Of a stretch of 64,000 nucleotides of DNA, positions 23,471 to 35,106 are shown piece by piece. Numbering within the stretch: the first letter of the stretch is position 1; the number at the start of each line of letters is the position of its first letter. Below the pieces are notes generated by a model. The model ran no database searches. It had not been told where the DNA came from and saw nothing but the letters and a program-made list of their open reading frames with translations. The DNA comes from Sesamum alatum (taxonomy: Eukaryota > Streptophyta > Magnoliopsida > Lamiales > Pedaliaceae). A program made the position numbers and the translations under genes. The stretch lies in the NCBI GenBank assembly GCA_034509735.1, contig JACGWO010000010.1, forward strand, positions 15,017,193-15,081,192, written 5' to 3'.

Positions 23471-24535
23471 AATTACAGAGAACAAAGATACTCACTGAAT
23501 ATCACTTTTTTTTTTATTTTATTTTTGAATGAAGATTTGATAATTGAATTTGTTGATACTCAAAATTTCGTCAGCATACAGACAATTCAACAGGGGCTTA
23601 GGATGTTTCTGAAATTCAAAATCTTGTCAAGAAAAGCTTAAGCAACAAAGAACTTGGTAATATTTTTTTTCTCTTTTCCTATTTGCAATTGGATTTTTCC
23701 AAAACACTACAAACAAGCAATTTATTGGGACGACCAAAATTAATCCATAAGTCCATCCCGATTTTGGACAAACTTGTAACGAAGTACTTTGGGACGATTT
23801 TCTAACGATAGGCGTGGCGCTTGCCATTTGAGTCCCAAAAAAAAAATAAGTTGTCCCAAATACTATCCCAAACCAAAAAGGCAACCTGTCCGAAACTGTC
23901 CCCAACTTAGTCCGAAATTTTTGTTGGTTGATTATTTGTGACAGATTTTGAGATGGGTTGATGTCTGTCCGAAAGTTCGGACGTCTTTTCAGATGCATAA
24001 TTTTTATTTGGGACGGTCTGCCAAGGATCAGATTTTGTTATGAATATTTGTCCGAAAATGAGTCCCAAATAATCCTTCAGGGATGGAGATTGGGATGGTA
24101 TTGTGCCGTCCCAAACACCGTCCAAAAAGTTTATAACGGCTTCATTTCAACGCCTATATTTTAATGGCTATTTGACGTCCCTAAATCTGTTAGAAATAAG
24201 TCTATAAATTCGCGTGCTCTATCTCATTTGTGTTCTCATTCAATTACGTCCTTCCGATATATGAAATTGAGCTCTCAAAATTGAATATATATATATATAT
24301 ATATATCAACCTTCATTTTTAAAGTAATTAGATAGATATAAATATCTAACTAGCGTGGTGTAGAATTTGTGATCGGCCATTCTATTTTGAAAAATTAAGG
24401 TGGAGGATGTGCATCGTTATCCAAGTATTAGATAATGTAACCATTTAAATTGTGATGTTGTCTTGTTTTTAATATATTATATCTATAATTTTTTAGGTGC
24501 TTTTGATTATTATATATGTTAATACAATTAAGGAG

Positions 24536-24800
24536 GTGGATGTATGAGAAGTGCCTGTCGAGAAATTTAGGAGTTTGGCAGGAGTTTGAGGATGGTGTTC
24601 AGAATTCATAAATTGGGCTAAGAATCAACATGCATACATGAACTATGAGAAAATTAGGTGCTCGTGTCGTAAATGCAGGAACCATGTGTTCAAAATAACG
24701 AATGAGGTTATGTACGACTTATGCATGAGTGGGTTTATGGAGGGATAATACAATTGGATTGCTCATGGTGAGGCACAAGTGAGAATACTATGATGATCCG
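24536..24800 (+). pseudogene. CACTA transposase N-terminal domain remnant (Transpos_assoc)
   Basis: The frame from about 24536 reads RWMYEKCLSRNLGVWQEFED, then shifts by one base near 24607. It continues with INWAKNQHAYMNYEKIRCSC and a Cys pattern (CSCRKCRNHVF, 24657-24690), then YNWIAHGEAQV near 24748-24780. This is the N-terminal domain found in TNP2-type CACTA transposases. A stop (TAA at 24746) and a frameshift inactivate it. The main TNP2 catalytic domain is mostly missing. Confidence 0.7.
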
Positions 24801-24999
24801 GTTGCACTTGTTTTTGTGGAGATTCCTATTGCACCTGAAATGGAGATGCATTGTGGTGATTATGAGTAGATGAATTAGGACCAGAGGATAGTTTATGATG
24901 TTAGGCCGCAGCTTTTCTCGGCGCATCCTGAGCCTGAACCCATGGGTGCCTGCAGCTCCATTCATATTGATGGTGGTGAGTTGGTCCTAGTTCTTACGG

Positions 25000-25660
25000 C
25001 TATGATGTGCCCGATTTATTGAACCGATTTTTCGATGTAGTGCACGCGGCCAATCAGCAGTTGTACACCGGTGTTGATGCATCCCAGTTATCGTTGGTTG
25101 CCCGAATGGTTGACATTAAGGCCGAGCACAATATGTCATAAAGATGCTATGATCAGGTGTCTGAGTGGGTTAGTGACCTGTTACCTCATGATCACACCCT
25201 TTTCCCTAATTGCTACAACTATTTATAAATTTATCACATTTTCAAATATCTCTACATGAGGCTCATCTCGGCCAGTCGCCTCATCGAATGAAGGTATTCG
25301 GTGATTGCTACAAGAAGAAAGCGGAGGGCGGCTGGAGCGCTGCACAGGCAGAGGAGGTGGTGGTAAGTTACACATTTTTTTCTTAAAACAAAAAATTTAA
25401 TTATTTACTAAGGCACCATATTTTATTTATTCTTAGGAGGCATATCAAAAGATGCTCGAGGAACATGCCTCGTAGCTAATGTTGGGGGATGGTGCGTCAT
25501 CAGTTGCCAGTGTCACACCCCTGGAGGAAAACAAGTTTGGGCGAAGGCAGACGGGGAAAGAAAGCATGGCTGAGTCTTCGGCATGGGGTTGAAGGCATAC
25601 ACACCAGGCGTTGTCTTCCCCTGGACCACAGACCCTCATGTCTTAACATAGCTTGATCAA
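25000..25660 (+). pseudogene. Residual TNP2 and Ptta/En/Spm (Transposase_24) coding segments
   Basis: At 25000-25140 the frame encodes SQLSLVARMVDIKAEHNMS, a TNP2-type segment. A frameshifted continuation to about 25200 has VSEWVSDLLPHDHTLFPNCY. At 25255-25365 and 25436-25640 comes the second CACTA protein: EAHLGQSPHRMKVFGDCYKK, KAEGGWSAAQAEEVV and, after an intron-like gap with GTAAG donor at 25361, EAYQKMLEEHAS. The two genes are now almost adjacent, so most of the TNP2 body was deleted. There is no intact frame. Confidence 0.65.
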
Positions 25661-26461
25661 ATCAAGCTTGTGTTGAATGTGATCTGCGACAAGATGGGGA
25701 TTCCCCCGCTGTTCCCCGACCTGCAACCGACAACCCATCGTCCAATCCCACCCTCAGTTGTTGATGCTCTAACCAAGGAATCAATGTAGCGCCCGACTAA
25801 GGATTCTGTAGACCGTGAGCCCACCAACTAGCATTTGCTCCAATAGTTAGATTAGGATTTTTTTTTTTAATTGGGATTGTAAACAATACAATGTCTCTAA
25901 ATTAGTTTTAATTAATTATAGAATCTTTTTCTCAAAAACTAGTGTCTTTAATTTTAAATTTAATAGAATATTAAAAAAAATATTGAAAATAAATACAAAA
26001 AATAATATATATATATATTTTTAAATATATTACAACTTTAGGACGTCGTTTGTGACATATTGTTTTCCAATAATACCGTCCTAAGTTCATAAATGTATCA
26101 AACATTTTGGGACACATCTCCAACTTTAGGACAACTATATTCGTGCCAAAAATATAAAAGGCAATGTGTCTCAAAGTCCGCCTCAAACACCGTCCCAAAT
26201 TATAACGGCTAGACTAAAACCTATCCGTTCTAAATGTTCATTCTCCCATCCACTAGATAGAGTTTCCGACTACCTGTTACATGTCATCCCAAATTCATTC
26301 CAAATTTTCGGACGGATGACATCCTCCGTCCGAATGCCACCCGAAATATTTTCCCACACAACTTTTTGAGACGGTTGTTTTTCCATCCGTAATCCATCCC
26401 TAACTCCGTTCAAAAATCCGTCCCAAATTCTTTCTCTAATAGGCCTTTTTTTATAGTGAAA

Positions 26462-29400
26462 TCTTAGTATTCCTTCAAATTTCTTCTAACGTTACCCCAT
26501 TCCATTAGTAATGCCACGTGATGTTAATCCATGGATGCAACTGGAGATGAAACACAACTTGAGAATAGAGGATCCCATCTACTTTTATTCAGGTCGTATC
26601 GATCCGATCACGACCTGACTTGAACTTGAGGATGTACGGACTCATGATGATTTCTCAATTATTTTTTAATCAATAGTTCATCTAAAATCGTACAAGTTGG
26701 CATATCTATAAATACTAGCCCTCCATGCACAACTACTGAATATTCTTACGATCTTCACTTTTCCTCTCCTACGATATTACTAACTTAAACGCCGAAGGAC
26801 TATAACTGAGGCATTCTTGGTGTTTTCTTATGTGTTGTCTTCCAAAAACAACAACCTGAATTCCAGCGTACCTAAGCATATTTCAAGTATTTTATATCGA
26901 GCTTAGACCTTTAATGAACATTCTTAATTTGGACAGACTTCAGAATATATATTATCTATACTTATTCTAATAATTGGAAATGACAAATTTTATTTTTTAA
27001 ATTTAATGTTAGTTTTTATGTTATTTCTCTCTCTAATTTTGCTTCCACTCCTTTAAATGGAAACATTGTACCCTCGGATACTAGTATTTGGCTAAACTTA
27101 TTTAAAAAATTTTATAAGGTCATACATTTTGTAAGATGTTTTGAAGGCTTATATATGAATCTTATTTGAAAAATAGGTCGCTAAAGTGTTTGATAAAGTA
27201 AGTGAAAGAGCATATTAGATATTAGTAATGATAAATTTGTAATTAATTTAAAGGAATTTGTTAAAAAAATTAAGAACTTTTTACTTTTTTAAAAAAAATT
27301 ATAAAATCATAACATCCTATTTTTAAAACTTATAAGCTCTTGTTCTACAAAAATTACAAAACACTTTTCAATATGTATCAACTCTCAAAATCTTATCAGA
27401 TATTTTAAAAAGATATAATTTCACTCAAACACCCTCTTAGTTAGTTATTATTTTTTCTCTCTCACTTGTTTGTTTACCACGATTCTTCCATATTCTAAGT
27501 CTTTCTTGAACTTTTATTTCTTTCTCTCTACTAGTTATTTGAGAGATTTTATTCCTATTTATGGAACTATTTTTTCTTCATTTATAAAAGGAAGTCAAAT
27601 AAATAAATATAATAAAACTTTTAGTCAATAAGTTTAATTATTTATAATTTTTAGATATTTTTGCACATTTATCAAGCTCTAAAAAGGGGAATAAATTAAT
27701 TAGTAATTACAATAACTTTTAAGAAAATTTATTGCAATCACTCAGTTTATTTATCTTTTTATTATTTTATTCTTTTACATGAAGGTGTCAAAGCTTTTCA
27801 TATTTGGACTGAGGTTTTCTAGTGATAGAAATTTTGAAGGAATGTTTTTGTAATTTCTGAGAAGAATAATTTAGTACATAATTGTACTAATTTCCAAAAA
27901 AAAAATTATAATTAAACCAACCAATATAATAAAATGATAAGTATATTCTTATGGGTGATAAACTCCAAATTATAAGAATTATGCCATAATATTAATGGTG
28001 CTGACAGCTTGTGAATTATTGAAGGGATGTGATCTACACTATCTAGTATCTATTATTTATGTACTAAAACGTATAAGAATAATATTTGAAGACCAGATAT
28101 TTATTGTTAAAATGACTACGACACCCTTCAAATTTTGTAGAAACTGCTGTATACTCCAGGATTCAATTCACTCAACCTCAACCCAATGACATCATTATCC
28201 ATGAACACTGTGCAGATCTATCTGTGATCGACAAATTCATCTTTTATGTAATATTGATGTGATTAATCCAAATTAACTTTAATTATAAGTACATCGTATT
28301 GTTGATCGCATATATTGTATTAACTTAATAGTCTCGTACCGATTTATTTGACTTAAATATCGTAAGGTTGTAAATAAACTCCATTGTTATGTTGTTCCTG
28401 TTCTTTGAGTGTACTACTTTGAGGATTATTCATAAGAGTTGAGATCGAATAGCTCGATAGGACGAACTTTAACCTACGACCATCTCTCTCTTTCTTTCTC
28501 TCTCTCTTAAGAATTAACCTACGACAGTCTTTTTAAGAATTAGTCGTTGTGACACGTCGTTAATCTTATGTGCATATAATAAATTTTCTTTTATATTTTA
28601 AAATATATTATAAATAAAAGTAAAATATATTAATCAATATATTATGTATCTTAAAAGAAAGAACAAAAAAAAGTAGAAAAGAAAATTAATTTGTAAAAAT
28701 TAAAAATTTGAATAAGTTAATTACTTTATCAATAGAGAGGTATTTTGAGTATCACAAAAGATTAACGTGATGGTGTCATTAATCGTCGTTTGTGAGTATG
28801 AAAATCTATATATATATATATATTAACCTACGACAATCTAAATATCAACCTCAACGCATCGGTCAAAAAGAAAATTAAATAAATATTGGACAATGCTTGG
28901 AGTCTTTGGGCAATTCCTTACACGGCATTCCTATGCCTGAAAATACAGATAGCAAATACGTGTGGTCAACGGCGTGTTTGGAACGATGACTCATGCTTAC
29001 TCACTTTTCATGGACCATAATTCACATTCTCTTTAATTTCTCTCTCCAAATCATTTGCATATTAATAGGTTATTTGTTTATGTTTTTATTCTCAATTTTA
29101 ATGTTTTTCATTTTGTATAAATATTTGTGTTTCAATTAATTAATGAAATTGTGTGATTTATATTGAAATGTAGTGTCAAATCAATATATTTTCAATAAGA
29201 ATATATTTAAATCAATATATTTTAACTTTAATTATTATTTCAAAAATTAAAAATTAAAAACAAAGCCATAAACAAACAGTTAACTAGTTTATACCTCGTT
29301 CCAAGGCATGGAAAAATTGTATTTCTAGAAAAGTAAATATATGAAATTGTACATGATATAAAATCAAATAAATAATAAATAATTTAATTTAAATTAAAGT

Positions 29401-30027
29401 AATTAATAAGTATGAAAACACAAACGTATATTGAATATAAAAATAAGTTTAAATTATACCACTCACTAAATTTACCTCAAAAAATAAGTAAATCATTTGG
29501 ATGATGATAATGTACACTTGTTTAAATTAAATAGAAAATAAAAAATATTTTTTTAAGTGGAAAAATAAAAAATAATATTTAATTATTATTCGACATCAAA
29601 ATAAAAATTGAATTATATTACGACTAACTTATCCAAAAGAAATTGGTGAATCTTTTGAATAAGGATAAACAATCATACATTTATCAAAATTTAAATAAAT
29701 AAAAAATAAAATTTTCTGTAACAATAAAATTCAAATAAGCTATACAATGGCGCTTAGTTGGATAGCATTTATGTTTTTGTTTTATTATTTATAGAATTAA
29801 TTTCCCTCAGTTTCTAGAAATGATATTTGAATTTATTAAAGTTTTAGATAGTAATACTTACCAAAGTTTTAAGTATATTATTATGAAATTACATTAATAC
29901 ACATATATAATTTTGTGCCGAGTTAAACCGTACATCTCTTTTTTCCCTGCTTTTAAGTTACAAGATCGGGAATATTAGCGTTAAAAAAGTTAAGCGATGA
30001 TATTTAAATTGTTAATGATTATATGTA
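26462..30027. other. Long AT-rich stretch without a gene
   Basis: No protein homology is seen in 3.5 kb. It contains the inverted partner (26505-26565) of the 11.95-kb segment, a TC-rich tract at 28484-28507, a dispersed repeat copy (28580-28810, related to 1690-2165), an (AT)n run at 28806-28823, and no recognisable element ends. A few short frames have no family resemblance. Confidence 0.45.
28580..28810. repeat. Second copy of the 1.7-2.2 kb dispersed repeat
   Basis: It shares AATATATTATAAATAAAAGTA, TTTGAATAAGTTAATTACTT and ATCGTCGTTTGTGAGTATGA with 1690-2165 in the same order and orientation; spacing differs. Non-coding. Confidence 0.5.
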
Positions 30028-30356
30028 GGGAAAATTGCAATTTTAGTCCACTATGTTAGGGGTAGTGACACTTTTGGTCCCGGGCTTTTTCAAAATAGTA
30101 ATTGAGGATTGTATTTTTTAAAAAGTAGCAATTTTACCCAGAAAGCCCTAATTTTGCCGGAATAGGTCACATGCGCGGCAGATGACCTCCAAAATTTGGG
30201 GATTCCGACCAAACCTGCAGATGTGGACAAAAAATTGGGTAGAGCCTGCGTGGCAAGACTGACGTGTAAAGTTAAAACACGTCAGCCTTGCCAACTCACC
30301 AATCTGCCATGTTGGACCATTTATGAGGGAAAAAGAAGCCACACATTTACATAGCG

Positions 30357-30364
30357 TATATAAT
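30357..30364 (+). promoter_or_regulatory. TATA box of the GRF-finger gene
   Basis: TATATAAT lies 95 bp before the first ATG of the GRF-finger gene (30459), about 330 bp inside the presumed MULE left end. Position and match fit a plant core promoter. Confidence 0.5.
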
Positions 30365-30458
30365 TTCCCCCAATTCCCTCTCTTAGAACCCTAGGTCTCC
30401 ACTTTAGAGAGCGATTTTACCTTCGAAGCAATAGTAGAAAATCAAATTGGCTAAGCAA

Positions 30459-30964
30459 ATGAAGATGTCAAGTGTAACTGGGTCTGTAGACTGCTACTGT
30501 GAAAGAAGAGCTTTGTTGCGGACCTCATGGACAGAAATGAACCCAGGAAGGAGATTCCATGCTTGTAGAGAATATAACATAAGTTTTCTTGTTTATATTT
30601 TTTTGGTTTCTCTCTTCTCAAAGATTAATTTTTGATGTGTTAATTTTTCATAGGCTGCCACTCTTGTTAATGTTTAATTTTTTTCTAGAGAGGTGGTTGT
30701 GGTTTTTTTGACTGGGAGGACCCTCCAATGTGTAGGAGGGCTCGTGCAATCATCCCGGGGTTATTAAGGAAGAAGAATGAAATAGAGAAAGAGGTTGTGA
30801 AGTTAAAATACAGTAAGAAAAGGATGATGAAGGTGGTTTTTACTTTAATTTTAGTTTGTATGTTCTGCATTTGGCTGAACATTGTGTGCTGTTTAAGGAA
30901 GCATGAAGACTGTTCCAGCAGAAGCATGCAAAAGAAGATGGTCGTTGGGAGAGTTGAGTTGTGA
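30459..30964 (+). CDS. GRF-type zinc finger plus transmembrane protein, two exons
   Basis: Exon 1 starts at the ATG at 30459 and carries the first half of a GRF zinc finger: CYCERRALLRTSWTEMNPGR then RFHAC. Exon 2 (30689-30964) begins after a TTTTTTTCTAG acceptor with RGGCGFFDWEDPPMCRR, completing the C...C...C...C finger. A basic helix follows (LLRKKNEIEKEVVKLKYSKK), then a hydrophobic segment of about 18 residues (VVFTLILVCMFCIWLNIV) and a short Cys/Lys tail to TGA. The layout matches the small plant proteins annotated as At4g04775-like. The best donor (GT at 30583) leaves the joined frame off by one base; a weaker donor at 30591 keeps the frame. So it is either intact with a poor donor or recently broken. 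The finger probably binds nucleic acid and the tail anchors it in a membrane. Its place inside a MULE suggests transposon cargo. Confidence 0.65.
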
Positions 30965-32882
30965 ATTTGGCAGAGTTGAAGCATTTGTGTAATGTTTATG
31001 TACTAGAATAGTTTGAGGTTTTTGAGGTTGATGGTGTAATTTGTCAGATAGTCAACAATGTTGTTGTTGTTTGTAATGTGCCTTTAAACATGTGCAATTC
31101 GTATTATTTTAGTGCTCATTTCTCAGAATACAGTCACTAACTGGACATTAATATAGCATTAACTAAATTAATTGTCAAGTACTATGAAAACAATCACTAA
31201 CTAGGTGCAAATACCACTAACATAAACTGGTCATCTATCTAACAAAATGGTGCAAGAAACATCATCCAACAAAAACACTGCATAACTAGTCATTATCACA
31301 AAAACAGTATCCAAGAAACTTTTACACCATAGTATTGTTTGGATTTTCAGCAAAAACAACTAGTATGCACAAATGTACTACAACAAGATTGTGCATAAGT
31401 GCCCATACACCAAAAAACAACTAGTATGCACACTTCATTCTAATACCTCATCCATACAAAACCAAGACATTATTCATACAAAAATCAATATAATCTCTAG
31501 TCTGCTTAATTCTTCCAATGAGATTCATTGTCTTGTCTGCTTGGCCAGCTTGAAAGATCCACAAACTTTTGTCCATGTTCTTTGATGATAGTCCTGGGAA
31601 CTGGAATTGCAGGTCTGCTAGAGAAACATGGCCTGATTCCATAACCAGTCATAGGAGGGGGTTCCCTGATGTTCAGTCTACTCTGCAAAGTTATAGGTGG
31701 CTAAACAGTGATGTTAGTGTTGCCTATATGCAGTTAGTCTTACATGGATGGCCCTTGAACTGATTGTTGAGTCACAGAAAGCCCTGGGACTGTCAAGTTC
31801 TCTTGAGTCAGTATTTGTGGTGCAACATCTTCTTGGTTGGATCCCTCTTGTGGAGTAATTGGAGGTAAAATGTCTAGGTGTACATTTACCTCAGAAGCTG
31901 AAACTGGCATACTCACCTAAATGGAACAATTTTCTTGAAATCAATATTACAACTAACAAACAAAAACTGGTAAAAGCATACAAACTTACTCTGGTTGGAT
32001 ATTGATAGGTGCAGTGTTTCTTTTTCTTGGGATTACTTGTAGATGCCCTTCTTGTGTTTCCCTGAGACATGCATATAAGTAAGCACATTAAATTGACAAG
32101 AGCCAAGAGAAATATTTAATAGGAATGCAGAAACATTACCATTGCAGATTGTGATGTGATACCATCAGTTGGTATGTCTTCAAGCCCTGGTTCTTGCATA
32201 TCTTTCCATAGTGCACAACCTTTAGCATTGCGACCAGCCTCTCCACAAATTGTGCAATGATGACTGGTGTGTTGCCTTTTAAGTTTAAATGTCTTAGCTT
32301 GCTTCTCGCCTCTCCTCTTTTTGTTCTTCACACACTGCTCATCAGGTTCTCTATCCCTTGCACTGCAGGTCTTCCAGGGCCTCTTCCAAAGTTGGGAGGC
32401 AAAGATGGGATGAATAATGCCTGACTCCATAACATATCTCCACTGATTGGTAAGATGGCAGGTTCATATACTTGCTTCTAAGTATTCACATTATAATAGG
32501 GATGGACCAGGTCTTCAGGCATCAAGTTCTGATTAAAAATAGTACTACATGCATGCTTGCATAGAATTCCTGATAACTGCCATAATCTACATGTGCAAGT
32601 CCTCCTCTCTACATCCATAGAAAACTGACTCCCATCATAACAAGATATCTGATAATGTCTGTCATTTGATTTTATAGGAATGTAATCACCAATCTTATCC
32701 ACATGTTTTTGCACTAGTTTTTTTTATTTTTTATTTAGGGCATAATGTTCCCTTCCACTTCTTTGTAGCTCTATCCCTGTTTTCTTGTAACCTTTTCATA
32801 AGATATTTTTTAATCCACTCAAGCATGGTAAGAATAGGCTTATCTTTTGCATCCATGATGTTGGCATTGAAACTTTCACATA

Positions 32883-33983
32883 CATAATTAAGGGGTTAAA
32901 TCCATTTTACCTCCCTGTGATGTAAACAATGTCTAAAAAAGCCCCCGTGAAAAAAAAAAATAACCAAAAAACCTCTTTGTGTTCCCCAAAATTAATCAAA
33001 AAAGCCCCTGCACGCGATTGGTGTAATACACGTGCCATTTTGTACTTTTTTTTAATTTTTTAATTGTAAAATTACAATTATACCCTGATTTAAACACCGT
33101 TGGATCTTGATTAATATAGTTTGATGGTTCAGATTTTACCATTTTACATCTATGGTCCATATTTGATCTTTTAAATCTACGATCCAAATTTGATCAACAC
33201 AATTAATGGTCCAAATTTCATCTCATATATTTTTTGATATATAACAAAACTATAAACATTAAAAAAATTATACAAAATGAAAAATTATAAAAAAATCAAT
33301 ACAAAATGAAAAATTACAAACGAAATCAAACGACCCCCCCCCCCCCACGTCATCATCTTCTTCCCCAACCCCCCCTACCTATAGCCGCCCCACCCAACCC
33401 CCGGCCAACTCCCCTCAGGCCGCGCACCACCCCCAAAACCCCGGCGGCTCCCCCTAAACCCCCGGCCGCCCAATCGACTTCTTTTGCCCGTTCCCGCACG
33501 ATCGTCAAATCGTTTTCCCCCCGTTCATCCCGTCGCCCCCCACCCCATCAGTTTCTCCTCTGTTGCAGGCGCTCCCCGCCGTCCCCCGCCAAGTCGCCAT
33601 CCCAGCTCTGCCTTCAACCAGTCGTCTCTCTCTCTCTCCCTCTCTTTCTCTCTCTCTCTATATATATATATATATAACTGTATATATCTATATATTAAAA
33701 CAATACATATTTATTATATATTTATATTTAGTATTCATATTATATTTATATTTATATATTTATATTTATATTTATATCAAGCAAATCAGACCATTATTTT
33801 GTAGGCAAAAAATGAGAAAAAATCGCGGTAAGGGCGCGTGGACCTCACTGCAAGTTTGAGGGGTTTTTTTGCTTCTCTTTTGATATCACGAGGAAGTTAT
33901 TTGGTAATTTTTTGTTCATAGGGGGCTTTTTGAACATTTAGTATATCACAGGGAGGTAAAATGGATTTAATCCCATAATTAAG
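32883..33983. mobile_element. Foldback element E5 with 10-bp TSD and GC-rich interior
   Basis: The element is 32893-33973 (1,081 bp), from GGGTTAAATCCATTTTACC to GGTAAAATGGATTTAATCC, so the ends are perfect inverted repeats over about 18 bp. CATAATTAAG is repeated exactly at 32883-32892 and 33974-33983. The arms contain CCCTGTGATGTAAACAATGT and inverse GAACATTTAGTATATCACAGGGAGG-type sequence. The interior differs sharply: about 33330-33640 is extremely C-rich (a run of 13-14 C at 33333), ending with a CT array and (TA)n at 33625-33677. It is inserted in the MULE transposase pseudogene. Confidence 0.92.
33330..33640 (+). other. C-rich cargo of E5, possibly a captured gene fragment
   Basis: This block is far richer in C/G than anything else within 30 kb. 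On the plus strand it gives an open Pro/Ala/Arg-rich frame (33306-33677), and CTCTGTTGCAG|GCGCTCC at about 33567 resembles a splice acceptor. Pack-MULEs are known to pick up GC-rich 5' gene fragments. No specific source gene is recognised, and simple low-complexity expansion is the alternative. Confidence 0.35.
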
Positions 33984-35106
33984 TAGCATGTCACACTTAG
34001 CCTGTTCAGTGAAATGAGACTTGCTCCATTCTTGTGGTGGCTTGTCACATGACATCTAAGTTCATTCATGATGTCTACCCTCCATCCCTTAACATTTCCC
34101 TTAGGATCAGATTTGAAGTCCTTAAGAAACCTTTCACTTAACCAACTTGTTTTAACATTTCTGACATTAAAAACCTGTGGGCAAGTCTGTTCAGATTTGT
34201 ACAGGTTAATCTGGAATGTATGTTCATTCTTGATCTTATTTACATGTATTGTCCATTCACGCCCATCCCCTGTACGCACTACATACACCTTAAATGAATC
34301 ATTTTTTTTTTATTTTTTTTGTAAATCTCACATTTCTTTTGTTCTTGATTGCATGTGACTGTACAACTTTCTTGAACTCCTTTTCAGAACTAAAAATCAT
34401 GCCGAACTCTACTGAAGGTTCATACATCTCTATAGGATTAAATACAGGAAAAGAAGGCCCATTTTCATCATCATCTGATATTCTCTGTTCATCTAAATCT
34501 TGATCGCTACCCACTACATCAATTGACTCAGAGCTTGATTCAAACTCACTCCCCATGTCAAAGATGGCTTCATCCACAAATTGTTCAAACAGTGCATCAT
34601 CACCATCATTCCTTTCATTCTCCAAAACCTCATCATCAGAATCATCTTCTGCCTCATCCCCTTCACCACCTGATTTACTCCCAACACCTATTTTATTCTC
34701 AACAACATTTGATTCTCCCAGAAACTAAAAATCATCTTCTAAAGTAACTTTACTCTTCCCTTTACCCATATCACTAGTCTCCAAAGCAACCACCTCAAGC
34801 TGTGGAGGTGCACACTCAACATAAATCTTGGTTTCCCTAGACTCCAAATGGTTCAAAGCTTGTTGTAAAATATCTTCATCACTATACAACAATTTAAATC
34901 TACCATTCATAATGATGTAGTATCTTAGGCCCTCCCCAGAAATACCACATTTTTAGCAAACAAGTCTAAGCACTTTCAGTTCATGTGAGTTGCATTTACA
35001 TAGTCAAATTTATTAAACCTTCCCACCAATGAATCTAGCTACAGGCACATTCCTAAATTCACCACCATAAAAGATTCCAACAGCGATGGACTGAATTTCA
35101 GGGTCT

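Larger units (their letters stand above)
23705..26458 (+). mobile_element. CACTA (En/Spm) transposon, degenerate, TSD AAA
   Basis: It starts CACTACAAACAAGC at 23705 and ends TTTTTTTATAGTG at 26458, with AAA at 23702-23704 and 26459-26461 as the 3-bp TSD (2,754 bp). Both ends carry dense subterminal repeats of a GGGACG/CGTCCC type (CCATCCCGATTTTGGACAAA and CCGTCCCAAAC variants; from 23730 to 24180 and 26040 to 26440). The interior holds remnants of the transposase-associated domain and of the Ptta/En/Spm protein. Confidence 0.8.
31500..35106 (-). pseudogene. MuDR-type MULE transposase pseudogene, core deleted, split by E5
   Basis: Read on the minus strand. The N-terminal plant MULE domain (PB1-like; VARFIGGKVNKFDYVNATHMN region then MNGRFKLLYSDEDILQQALN) spans 35106-34725. 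An acidic linker (34300-34680) leads into the MuDR DNA-binding block FGMIFSSEKEFKKVVQSHAI at about 34340-34410. The next segment ends SWLSERFLKDFKSDPKGNVK and INELRCHV-like (34060-34160). The DDE catalytic domain is absent: the frame jumps, one base out of phase, to PPQEWSKSHFTEQAKCDM (33990-34050). E5 then interrupts, and the protein resumes with VCESFNANIMDAKDKPILTM. A SWIM finger (CTCRLWQLSGILCKHA, 32555-32605) and a zinc knuckle in which the His is Arg (CTICGEAGRNAKGC, about 32215-32260) follow. A Pro-rich tail (PPPMTGYGIRPCFSS) lies near 31600-31660. It cannot catalyse transposition. Confidence 0.85.

Noticed and set aside
30685..30984. 99-residue frame on the minus strand
   Set aside because: It is the antisense shadow of GRF-finger exon 2.
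33306..33677. Proline-rich protein gene
   Set aside because: The frame follows C-rich low-complexity sequence inside foldback E5, has no supported start and runs into a CT/TA microsatellite; it is kept only as a possible captured fragment.
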